Shown piece after piece: positions 57,428-64,000 of a stretch of 64,000 nt of DNA. The position numbers and the translations under genes are program-made. This stretch comes from Hymenobacter sublimis (lineage in GTDB: Bacteria; Bacteroidota; Bacteroidia; Cytophagales; Hymenobacteraceae), in contig NZ_CP095848.1 of assembly GCF_023101345.1 (NCBI RefSeq), forward strand, positions 619,501 through 683,500, in the 5' to 3' direction. How positions within the stretch are numbered: the first letter of the stretch is position 1; every line of letters starts with the position of its first letter. A model generated the notes under the pieces. It was not told the DNA's origin and searched no databases. It was given only the letters and a program-made list of their open reading frames with translations.

Positions 57428-57781
57428 ATGGTTGAAGTAACGAAAGAGGGCAACACCGTTTTGTTCAATGTCAAGGGCTTGCACAAGCTGTGGGCTTTCA
57501 AAAGTCAGCTGCAAATTCCGCTCAGCCACATCAAGAATATCCGGCAAGACCCCGAGATTCTGAAAGGATGGTGGAAGGGGTTTCGGATGCCCGGCACCCA
57601 CGTTCCCGGCCTTATTGCGGCGGGTACTTTCCTGCAGGATGGCAAACGCATCTTCTGGGATGTGCACCACGCTGAAAATGCCCTCATCATCGAGCTGGAA
57701 CACGATGAGTACAACGAGCTAATTATCGAGGTGGAGAATCCGGCCGCCGTGATGGAGCTACTGAGCCCCGCCCGCGCCTAA
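57428..57781 (+). CDS. Small hypothetical protein, PH-like
   Basis: This 117-residue cytosolic protein is predicted to be mostly beta strands with a C-terminal helix, as in bacterial PH-like domains. VTKEGNTVLFNVKGLHKLWA, LSHIKNIRQDPEILKGWWKG and FWDVHHAENALIIELEHDEY are its main segments. No catalytic motif is visible. The ATG at 57428 is favoured because sequence upstream in frame has no family character. It is followed by a bidirectional terminator shared with the Fe-S protein gene. Confidence 0.78.
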   Translation: MVEVTKEGNTVLFNVKGLHKLWAFKSQLQIPLSHIKNIRQDPEILKGWWKGFRMPGTHVPGLIAAGTFLQDGKRIFWDVHHAENALIIELEHDEYNELIIEVENPAAVMELLSPARA

Positions 57782-57800
57782 GGCACTACCAGCAACCCCC

Positions 57801-57845
57801 GAAAAACAAAAAGCCCCGACCATTAAGTCAGGGCTTTTGTTTTTC
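57801..57845. terminator. Bidirectional terminator between convergent genes
   Basis: An A-rich, imperfect stem of about 19 bp (57801-57820 with 57827-57845) surrounds a six-base loop and ends in T runs on both strands. It lies between the PH-like gene and the Fe-S protein gene. Confidence 0.8.
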
Positions 57846-57890
57846 GGTAACTGCGGCCTTCGCAAACAGAAGTCCGTATACGCTACACGG

Positions 57891-58244
57891 TTAGGAAGAG
57901 AAGGAAGAGCCGCAGCCGCAGGTGCTCTTAGCCTGAGGGTTGTTGAAAACGAAGCCTCGGGCGTTGAGGCCATCCTGGAAATCGACCTCCATGCCCAGCA
58001 CATACATGGCGTGCTTTTTATCCATGATGAGCAGAACGCCGTCCAGGTCGAAGGTTTCGTCCTGGTCCTTGGCTTTGTCGAAGCCGAGCAGGTAGCTCAT
58101 GCCGGAGCAGCCTCCGCCCTGAACCCCGACGCGCAGGCCGTACTCGGCGGGCACGTTTTTCTCAATCAGAATATTCCGAACCTCTTCCAGTGCACGCGGA
58201 GTGAGGCTGATGGGAGCAAGTTTCGTGGAGACGGCCGTTGCCAT
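57891..58244 (-). CDS. Iron-sulphur cluster assembly protein (IscA/ErpA/HesB)
   Basis: This 117-residue A-type carrier delivers Fe-S clusters to target enzymes. Three conserved cysteines are present: one in GGGCSGMSY and two in the C-terminal CGCGSSF. ISLTPRALEEVRNILIEKN and LLIMDKKHAMYVLGMEVDF are family-typical. The start ATG is 58244; upstream in-frame sequence overlaps promoter-like DNA. It stands alone, without iscS, sufB or other Fe-S genes nearby. ErpA and SufA/IscA cannot be told apart reliably by eye. Confidence 0.93.
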   Translation of the reverse strand: MATAVSTKLAPISLTPRALEEVRNILIEKNVPAEYGLRVGVQGGGCSGMSYLLGFDKAKDQDETFDLDGVLLIMDKKHAMYVLGMEVDFQDGLNARGFVFNNPQAKSTCGCGSSFSS

Positions 58245-58274
58245 AGTGTGTTCGTCGTTAGGAAAGTAAGGCGA

Positions 58275-58282
58275 CAAAGATA
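58275..58282 (-). promoter_or_regulatory. Putative -7 box for the Fe-S carrier gene
   Basis: On the minus strand this reads TATCTTTG, an exact TAnnTTTG match, 30 bases before the ATG at 58244. Confidence 0.42.
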
Positions 58283-58393
58283 CGAAGTCAGCGGTAGTAG
58301 TAGCATGCTGCCCGCGGGGCAACTGCCGTACTACACCGAGCCGTAGCGTCGTTTGGCAGTATAACAACGGCTGGGCCCCCGCGGTTCACGACC

Positions 58394-58401
58394 TATATTT
58401 G
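58394..58401 (+). promoter_or_regulatory. Putative -7 box for the membrane-anchored protein gene
   Basis: TATATTTG fits the consensus and lies 110 bases before the ATG at 58512. No clear -33 element is present at the right spacing. Confidence 0.35.
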
Positions 58402-58511
58402 CCAGCCAGGGTAGCGCAAGGCCACGTAGTTGCGTATCCATTTGTGCCTTGGTATGCCTGCCATCCGGCTGGCTCTTTCTGCCAACCTTTTTGCCGCTTA
58501 ATCTGCTCTTC

Positions 58512-59048
58512 ATGGATTCATCCGCATATTTTTTCGACCTGCTCAAAATTATTCTGCCCGCTCTGATTGTAGCTGGTGCCATTTATTTTCTCTTTCAGCA
58601 ATTCCTGGAGAAAGAGCAGCAGCGCCGCCTAATTGAAATGCGTCTGGAATCCAGCAAAACTACCTTACCCCTGCGGCTGCAGGCTCTGGAGCGCGTTACC
58701 ATGCTGCTGGAGCGCATTACGCCCAACAACCTGCTGGTGCGTGTGAGCAGCGCCGGCCTCTCCGCCGCCGACTATCACCGTCTGCTCCTGCAGGAAGTGC
58801 GGGCCGAGGTAGAGCACAACCTGAGCCAGCAGCTCTACATGCAGCCCGAAACCTGGGCCGCCGTGAAGCAGGCTCAGGAAACCGTCGTAAATTTGATCAG
58901 CACCCACTATCAGGCGTTGCCCAATCACCAGGAAGCGCGCGGCCCAGAGCTAGCGCGTCATATTCTGGAAGGCCTCATGACCAATCAGTTCGACCCCACC
59001 GCCGCGGCCTTGCTGGCCGTAAAGCGCGAGGCGGTGGCTATGTTTTAA
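58512..59048 (+). CDS. Membrane-anchored hypothetical protein
   Basis: This 178-residue protein has one N-terminal membrane helix (ILPALIVAGAIYFLFQQFL) and then a long, charged helical cytosolic region starting EKEQQRRLIEMRLESSKTTL. LPLRLQALERVTMLLERITP and EVRAEVEHNLSQQLYMQPET recur in uncharacterised Bacteroidota proteins. No catalytic residues are recognised. It lies 12 bases before the Imm63-like gene, so the two may be co-transcribed. Confidence 0.78.
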   Translation: MDSSAYFFDLLKIILPALIVAGAIYFLFQQFLEKEQQRRLIEMRLESSKTTLPLRLQALERVTMLLERITPNNLLVRVSSAGLSAADYHRLLLQEVRAEVEHNLSQQLYMQPETWAAVKQAQETVVNLISTHYQALPNHQEARGPELARHILEGLMTNQFDPTAAALLAVKREAVAMF

Positions 59049-59060
59049 GCAGACCGAAAG

Positions 59061-59468
59061 GTGCTGACACTACGCGCCGTGGAGGCACTTGTTCGCAGCC
59101 TGGGGGAGCTGATTCTGGCGCCTCCTTACTTGTTGCCTACCTTTGGTTACAACGAGGATTTTGCCCGCCCCGAAGTTCGAGTTGATGCGGCTGGCTATCA
59201 TTTCATAATAGTGGAGCGTGGGCAAGAGCTACAGCACGCCATTACGCTTGACTTGCGGGAGCTATTGCTGTGGATATTCAAGGGAGTGACCTTCTCAATG
59301 GCGGGTCAGTACGAACTAGAGAACCGGATTGAACGGCAGGATTGCCGAATCTTGCTGTTTGCAAAACAAGTCGAGTTGCTAAAGCAGATCGACCCGGTAT
59401 TTGCTCACCAACAGGAGGCGCGGCTGCAGAAGCTTCTGCAGAAGAGACCAACTGACTTTGACAACTAG
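59061..59468 (+). CDS. Imm63-like immunity protein, orphan
   Basis: This 135-residue protein matches the pattern of the Imm63 family of polymorphic-toxin immunity proteins. EVRVDAAGYHFIIVERGQEL is the core strand pair, LDLRELLLWIFKGVTFSMA the central helix, and ELENRIERQDCRILLFAKQV the conserved later motif. Such proteins usually neutralise a cognate secreted nuclease or other toxin encoded beside them. No toxin gene, RHS or T6SS component is seen nearby, so it is an orphan, perhaps protecting against toxins of neighbours. The start is GTG 59061. The family assignment is from memory of the motifs. Confidence 0.68.
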   Translation: MLTLRAVEALVRSLGELILAPPYLLPTFGYNEDFARPEVRVDAAGYHFIIVERGQELQHAITLDLRELLLWIFKGVTFSMAGQYELENRIERQDCRILLFAKQVELLKQIDPVFAHQQEARLQKLLQKRPTDFDN

Positions 59469-59471
59469 CAC

Positions 59472-60001
59472 ATGACGAAAAAGCGCATTGCCGTGGACAT
59501 GGATGAGGTTATTGCCGATTCCATTGCCCGCTTTCGGGAATGGTATGGAGTTGGTTTTCAGCTGACGATGACGCTGGACCAACTGCGTGGTAAAAACTTT
59601 CACGAGGCAGTAGCGCCCGAGCACCAAGCGGCACTGCGGGAGTAACCCAATCGTCCGGGCTTCTTCAAAGACCTGACCGTAATTGCTGACAGCCAGCGCG
59701 TACTGCGCGAAATCAACCAGCGCTACGAGCTGTTCATTGCCTCGGCCGCCATGGAATTCCCGAATTTCTTCCTCGACAAGTACGAGTGGCTTCGGCGGCA
59801 CTTCCCCTTTGTTCCCTGGCGCAACGTGGTGTTCTGCGGCGACAAAAGCATCCTCAACGCCGACTACCTCATCGACGACAACGCCTTTAATTTCGACAAC
59901 TTCCGCGGCGAAGGCATCCTGTTCGATGCCCCCCACAACGCCCACGAAACCCGCCACCGCCGGGTGCACAACTGGCAGGAGGTAGGGGAGTTGTTTTTGT
60001 A
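59472..60001 (+). pseudogene. 5'(3')-deoxyribonucleotidase with an in-frame stop
   Basis: Read from ATG 59472 the frame encodes a complete HAD-family deoxyribonucleotidase of about 175 residues, except that codon 58 (59643-59645) is TAA. Before it are the nucleophile motif VDMDEVIADS and LDQLRGKNFHEAV. After it come PNRPGFFKDL, SAAMEFPNFFLDKYEWL, FCGDKSILNADYLIDDNAFN (third and fourth HAD motifs) and a normal C-terminus. Relatives have Tyr at the stop position, so a single base change from TAC or TAT explains it. No other damage is visible. It follows the Imm63-like gene by three bases. Confidence 0.88.
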
Positions 60002-60041
60002 GGACCGCTCTTGAGTACTCTCACAAGCATCTGCTTCGGCA

Positions 60042-60156
60042 GAACAGCTGTAGAGACGCGACACCTCGCGTCTCAATCGTTGCTGAGGTTGTTATAACCG
60101 CGCCTTACAGATCGTTCAACGACGAGACGCGAAGTGTCGCGTCTCTACAGCTGTTC
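60042..60156. repeat. Long imperfect palindrome C (115 bp)
   Basis: Arms 60042-60074 and 60124-60156 pair at 32 of 33 positions; further pairing continues inward after a short bulge. The arms contain repeated AGACGCG/CGCGTCT words. It lies in the gap between the deoxyribonucleotidase remnant and bshA, next to a separate terminator. It is a third palindromic element of a different sequence from A and B. Confidence 0.85.
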
Positions 60157-60197
60157 AAATGAAAAAGCCCTGGCACTTGCCAGGGCTTTTTCATTTG
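60156..60197. terminator. Bidirectional terminator beside palindrome C
   Basis: A perfect 19-bp stem (60156-60174 with 60179-60197) has a four-base loop, with A-run and T-run arms on either strand. It should stop transcripts from the plus-strand genes upstream and from bshA on the minus strand. Confidence 0.87.
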
Positions 60198-60216
60198 CGG
60201 TAGATAGAACTTACAG

Positions 60217-61359
60217 CTACACCGTGGCTACCAAGGTAGCATCAATGGCGCGCTGGTAGCAGGCTTCGTAGAGAGGCACAATCTTTTCTACGGCGAAGGT
60301 TTCGGCGTGGGCGCGGGCGGCGGCTTTGAAGCGGGGTAGGTTTTCGTCGCTGAGCACGTAGAGGGCATTTTTGACCATGTCCTCCACGTCGCCGATGTTG
60401 CTGACCATACCCGTGATGCCGTGTTCGTTCAGCTCAGGAATACCGCCGGCGTTGGTGCTGATAACCGGTACCTCACACGACATAGCTTCCAGGGCGGCCA
60501 GGCCAAAACTTTCCTTCTCGGACGGCATCAGGAACAGATCGGCCACGCTCAGGACTTCCTCCACGGCTTCCAGCTTGCCCAGGAAACGCACGTCGTTGCT
60601 AAGTAGGCCCAGGTCGCGGCAGATTTTCTCGATGCGGGGACGGTCCGGCCCGTCGCCTACCAGCAGGAGCTTGGCCGGAATCTGCTTGCGCACGCCATCG
60701 AAGATGTGCACCACGTCTTCCACCCGTTTTACGGAGCGGAAGTTACTGGTATGTACGAGCAGCTTTTCGCCATCCGGGGCAATAGCGGCCTTGAAGTGGC
60801 CTTTGTTCTGCTTCTGAAAACGGTCCAGGTTAATGAAGTTCGGAATAACCTCGATGTCCTTCTCGATGGCGAAGTACTCGTAGGTTTCCCGCCGCAGATC
60901 GGCCGAAACGGCTGTCACACCATCCGACTGGTTGATGCTAAACGTTACCACTGGCTCGTAGCTGGCATCCTTGCCCACCAAGGTTATATCGGTGCCGTGC
61001 AGGGTAGTAATAACCGGCACCCGAATACCCTTCGTGATGAGAATCTGCTTGGCCATGTAGGCCGCCGAGGCATGCGGAATGGCGTAATGCACGTGCAGCA
61101 CATCCAGCTTCTCATTCTGCACAATGTCCACCATCTTGCTAGCCAGGGCTAGCTCATACGGTGGAAACTGGAACAGGGGGTAGGGCGGAATGTAAACTTC
61201 GTGGTAGAACAGGTTCTCGTTGAAGAAGTCGAGGCGAACTGGCTGGCTGTACGTGATAAAGTGGACCCGGTGGCCCTTCAGAGCCAGCGCCTTGCCTAGT
61301 TCAGTTGCCACGACGCCCGAGCCGCCGAAAGTAGGGTAACAAACAATGCCGATGTTCAT
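60217..61359 (-). CDS. bshA: N-acetyl-alpha-D-glucosaminyl L-malate synthase
   Basis: This 380-residue GT4 enzyme starts bacillithiol synthesis by joining GlcNAc from UDP-GlcNAc to L-malate. The BshA pattern is strong: MNIGIVCYPTFGGSGVVATE at the N-terminus, FHEV-like strand and PLFQFPPYELALASKMVDIV, HVHYAIPHASAAYMAKQIL, then VTTLHGTDITLVG and FLMPSEKESFGLAALEAMSC with the E-x7-E pair. The ATG at 61359 gives the usual N-terminus. bshB and bshC are not in this window. It is not related to the glycan locus despite sharing family GT4. Confidence 0.94.
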   Translation of the reverse strand: MNIGIVCYPTFGGSGVVATELGKALALKGHRVHFITYSQPVRLDFFNENLFYHEVYIPPYPLFQFPPYELALASKMVDIVQNEKLDVLHVHYAIPHASAAYMAKQILITKGIRVPVITTLHGTDITLVGKDASYEPVVTFSINQSDGVTAVSADLRRETYEYFAIEKDIEVIPNFINLDRFQKQNKGHFKAAIAPDGEKLLVHTSNFRSVKRVEDVVHIFDGVRKQIPAKLLLVGDGPDRPRIEKICRDLGLLSNDVRFLGKLEAVEEVLSVADLFLMPSEKESFGLAALEAMSCEVPVISTNAGGIPELNEHGITGMVSNIGDVEDMVKNALYVLSDENLPRFKAAARAHAETFAVEKIVPLYEACYQRAIDATLVATV

Positions 61360-61377
61360 GGGTGGCTTCAGCTGAGG

Positions 61378-61397
61378 CCGTACCAATTACGGTACGG
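61378..61397. promoter_or_regulatory. Short inverted repeat upstream of bshA
   Basis: CCGTACC and GGTACGG form a perfect 7-bp inverted repeat around six bases, beginning 19 bases before the bshA start codon. It could be an operator for a dimeric regulator; nothing else supports this. Confidence 0.3.
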
Positions 61398-61526
61398 ATA
61401 GGAGGGGAGAACAATGGGGAAGCAAAGGGATATGCAACGGACACTACCTGAGCAGAACCGTTGCGGGCGCCGCGAAGCTCCGCGTTAAATTTTGGTTACG
61501 AACCACCGGTTTTTGGGACCAGCTAT

Positions 61527-61570
61527 AAAAAAACCGGCGGCAAGTCACCCCGTTCGGATGCCTTGCCGCC
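61527..61570 (-). terminator. Intrinsic terminator after the GH3/beta-lactamase gene
   Basis: On the minus strand a 9-bp GC-rich stem (61562-61570 with 61536-61544) is followed by two G and a run of seven T. It lies about 40 bases past the stop of the gene at 61608. Confidence 0.82.
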
Positions 61571-61607
61571 AGGGCGGTTCAAGAGAGCAGAAAAGCCGGA
61601 CAACAGA

Positions 61608-64000
61608 TCATGTTTTCTGTAACGACTTGTAAATCACGTCGTGAATACGGGTTCGGATGTTGTACTGCCGCAGCTTGTTGTTGCCAGCGTCGGGGTACAC
61701 GCGGTTAGAAAGAAAGATGTAGAGGATTTTGTTTTCGGGGTCCATCCACACACAGGTACCCGTGAAGCCAGTGTGCCCAAACGTGCTGGCCGGCGAGAGG
61801 TTGCTGGTGGGGCCTTCAGGCTTGCTTGGGTCGCCCTTGTCCCACCCCAAACCACGGCGGTTGCCGGCCTCCGTGCTGTGGGCAAACTCCGTGACAATAG
61901 GCGTCTGGAAGTAGCGCTGCCCGCCGTAGCGGCCATTCTGCAGATTCATCTGCATGAGAATAGCCAGGTCGTTGGCGTTGGAAAACAGCCCAGCGTGCCC
62001 GCCTACGCCCCCAATCATGGCAGCCGTCTGGTCGTGCACGGTGCCTTGCAGCAGGGTGCGCCGGAAGTAGGTGTCGTTTTCCGTGGGCGCGATGCACGAC
62101 TTCGGAAATTTCGCCAGCGGATTGTAGGTCATGGTGCCCAGGCCCAGGGGCTGGTAAAAATTCTTCTGCAAGAACTGCTCAATGGGCTGCTGGAGCACTT
62201 TCTCCGCTACCCGCTTCAGAATGATGAAGCTTAGGTCAGAATACTCCACTGGGTACTTGCCCTTGACCTTGGGTAGGAGGGAGGAACGCTGTACCCACGC
62301 CCACACGGAATCCTCGGAAGTAGAGATGCTGTAGAGCTGCGGGGTTACTTCCTGCGAAAACTGCGGCGACTCAATGCTGGCGTAGAACGTAGGCTTGGGC
62401 CCGGATTTGGTGATGGTCCGTTCCCAGGTAGGAATGCCCGGCTTGAGACCAGCCTGGTGCATGAGTACCTCCCGCACCGTCATGTCCCTCTTGTTGGTGC
62501 TTTTCAGCTCGGGCAGGTAACCGGCTACCTTTTCGTCGAGGTTAAGTTTGCCCTGATCCTTGAGGTACATGATGGCTTGCAGGGTGCCTGCTACCTTCGT
62601 TACGGAAGCCAAATCGTAGAGCGTGCTGCTATTGACGGGCTGCGACTTGTCGTAGGTGCAGTAGCCGTAGCTTTTGTCGAACACCACCATGCCATCTTTG
62701 GCCACCAGCACTTGGCAGCCGGGCGCGGCGGCGTAGGCTACCGCTTCTAGGGCCACATTGTCAATCTGGGACAGGATGCGGGAGTCGAGGCCAGCTTCCT
62801 CGGGCGTGCCGTAGCGCAGGCGGCGGAAGTCGGGGGTAGGCAGGCCCATACCAGCTTTTAGGTTCTCAGACACCGTGACGGGCAGGCGGCCTTTGGCTGG
62901 CAGCGCCCCAAATAGCACCTGCGGGACCACCAGCTGGGAAGCGTAATTGTCCTCGTAGCCGCACACTAAGTTGCGGCTGCCTTCTAAAAACTTCAGGGCG
63001 TAGGCGTTGCCAAAGGCTACCACTACCGTCTTGATGCGCTTATTGGCCTGCAGCTCCTTCAGGAACTTCAGGGCGCCCTCCCCAATACCGTAGTTGTGGG
63101 TGGGCGTGTTGTTCATGTTGTGTAGGCTGACCACTACCACGTTGTAGGGCGTCAGGCTGCCGGCAATACGGGCGAAGGTCGAGTCGACGGCGTACCGGTT
63201 GGGCACGGCGTACACCGGGCCGTTCTGGTACTTGCCCATAATTTCCTTGTAGGTAGCCGCATCTGAGCCAATGGTTACCGAGGCAATGCGCAAGGTGTCC
63301 AAGCGGTGGAAGGGGAGCAGGTCGTCCTCGTTTTTCACTACCGTGGTGGCGTGCTCGTAAATCTGCTGCTGCACCATGCGGCTTAAAGGCCGGTTCAGGT
63401 TGGTCATCAGATTGGGCACGTCGATGGGCTGGTAGCGGTTCAGGCCCGCCCAGTATTTGGCCCGGAGCATTTTGCGCACCCGCAGGTCAATGTCGGCCTG
63501 GTCAATTTTACCGGCCTCAATCGTTTCCTTGATTTTCTGCACGGCCATGGGCACGTCCTCCGGAAACAAGAGCACGTCGTTGCCGGCGGCCAACGCCAAG
63601 GCATCCAGCTCGCCGGGCTTATACAGGCTCGACACGCTCTTCATGTTCAAGGCATCCGTGAACACGAGGCCCCGGTAGTTCATCTTCTCCTTGAGCAGCC
63701 CCGTTACCAGGTTCTTGGAAATGGTAGCCGACAGGGTACGCACTGTATCGAACAGCGGCATGTACAAGTGCCCCACCATCACGCCCATCACGCCCTGGTC
63801 AATGGCCTTCTGGAACGGGTACAGATCCACGTTCATCAGCCGGGCCAGGTCGGAGTTGATAACGGGCAGGGCCACGTGCGAGTCCACGTCGGTGTCGCCG
63901 TGGCCGGGAAAATGCTTCACCACAGCCAGCACCCCGTGGTCCTGCAGGCCCCGGATGTAGCTCACGCCGCGCTTGGCTACCTGCTCCTTGTTTTCGCCGA
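61608..64000 (-). CDS. GH3 beta-N-acetylhexosaminidase / class C beta-lactamase-like fusion, 5' end missing
   Basis: The gene runs off the right edge; about 797 C-terminal residues are visible. The first part is a family 3 glycoside hydrolase of the NagZ type (VVKHFPGHGDTDVDSHVALP, VFTDALNMKSV), with a C-terminal GH3 domain. The last 350 or so residues form a serine beta-lactamase/esterase domain with LASVTKVAGT (SxxK), VEYSDLSF (Y-S-D in place of YxN) and FGHTGFTGT (HTG in place of KTG). Such two-domain proteins occur in many Bacteroidota and probably act on peptidoglycan fragments in the periplasm. The signal peptide would lie outside the window. Confidence 0.92.
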   Translation of the reverse strand, partial: GENKEQVAKRGVSYIRGLQDHGVLAVVKHFPGHGDTDVDSHVALPVINSDLARLMNVDLYPFQKAIDQGVMGVMVGHLYMPLFDTVRTLSATISKNLVTGLLKEKMNYRGLVFTDALNMKSVSSLYKPGELDALALAAGNDVLLFPEDVPMAVQKIKETIEAGKIDQADIDLRVRKMLRAKYWAGLNRYQPIDVPNLMTNLNRPLSRMVQQQIYEHATTVVKNEDDLLPFHRLDTLRIASVTIGSDAATYKEIMGKYQNGPVYAVPNRYAVDSTFARIAGSLTPYNVVVVSLHNMNNTPTHNYGIGEGALKFLKELQANKRIKTVVVAFGNAYALKFLEGSRNLVCGYEDNYASQLVVPQVLFGALPAKGRLPVTVSENLKAGMGLPTPDFRRLRYGTPEEAGLDSRILSQIDNVALEAVAYAAAPGCQVLVAKDGMVVFDKSYGYCTYDKSQPVNSSTLYDLASVTKVAGTLQAIMYLKDQGKLNLDEKVAGYLPELKSTNKRDMTVREVLMHQAGLKPGIPTWERTITKSGPKPTFYASIESPQFSQEVTPQLYSISTSEDSVWAWVQRSSLLPKVKGKYPVEYSDLSFIILKRVAEKVLQQPIEQFLQKNFYQPLGLGTMTYNPLAKFPKSCIAPTENDTYFRRTLLQGTVHDQTAAMIGGVGGHAGLFSNANDLAILMQMNLQNGRYGGQRYFQTPIVTEFAHSTEAGNRRGLGWDKGDPSKPEGPTSNLSPASTFGHTGFTGTCVWMDPENKILYIFLSNRVYPDAGNNKLRQYNIRTRIHDVIYKSLQKT

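Noticed and set aside
59061..60001. Toxin-immunity or defence module made of the Imm63-like gene and the nucleotidase
   Set aside because: The nucleotidase is a standard metabolic HAD family and is interrupted by a stop codon; no toxin domain is present.

Overview
The window looks like chromosome of a Hymenobacter-like member of the Bacteroidota (Cytophagales). This is inferred from gene content and signals, not from a search. GC is in the mid-50s by eye, Shine-Dalgarno sequences are scarce, and several genes are preceded by boxes resembling the Bacteroidota -7 element TAnnTTTG. The gene set includes a GH97 alpha-glucosidase, bacillithiol BshA, a GH3/beta-lactamase two-domain protein and a class-II cAMP phosphodiesterase. 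No tRNA, rRNA, CRISPR array, transposase or phage gene was seen.

Bases 1-30424 form a large surface-glycan locus. It opens with the end of an asparagine-synthase-like gene. Ugd and UXS follow (UDP-glucose to UDP-glucuronate to UDP-xylose), then amino-deoxysugar enzymes: an FdtA/QdtA-type ketoisomerase, a WecD-like GNAT acyltransferase, an FdtB/QdtB-type aminotransferase and a WecE-type aminotransferase. The locus holds sixteen glycosyltransferases: six GT2, three GT8, five GT4, one GT61 and one GT-C-like. It also holds a PglK/MsbA-like ABC exporter, a polytopic membrane protein that could be a polymerase, and a TPR protein. Parts are clearly mosaic. There is an AT-rich island at about 5545-8381, a 149-bp block identical between two GT8 paralogues, and a third AT-richer GT8 gene bracketed by two copies of the 3' end of a GT2 gene.

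Bases 30536-38545 are housekeeping: an M42 aminopeptidase, a membrane pyrophosphatase, hpt, adk, obg, grpE and dnaJ. Strong intrinsic terminators and two long intergenic palindromes separate them. Bases 38761-43109 carry an ECF sigma factor with an overlapping membrane partner, then a NatA/NatB-like ABC exporter and a membrane protein. Bases 43297-49308 are mixed single genes: a ChaN-like protein, a divergent SDR/HxlR pair, glpD, a GNAT and a periplasmic cAMP phosphodiesterase.

Bases 49370-57290 encode secreted hydrolases: an esterase, GH97, a GH13 lipoprotein, a DUF1080 protein and a penicillin acylase. A remnant of a GH97 3' end lies directly after GH13, repeating the arrangement seen in the glycan locus. 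Bases 57428-64000 hold a small PH-like protein, an IscA/ErpA-type Fe-S protein, a membrane-anchored protein, an orphan Imm63-like immunity protein, a deoxyribonucleotidase gene interrupted by one stop codon, bshA, and the truncated GH3/beta-lactamase gene running off the right edge.

The most unusual feature is the repeated pattern of a new gene sitting just downstream of a host gene whose 3' end reappears after it (12631-14228 and 52374-54059). In the first case all six differences between the copies are synonymous, which points to recombination with a diverged allele rather than decay in place.
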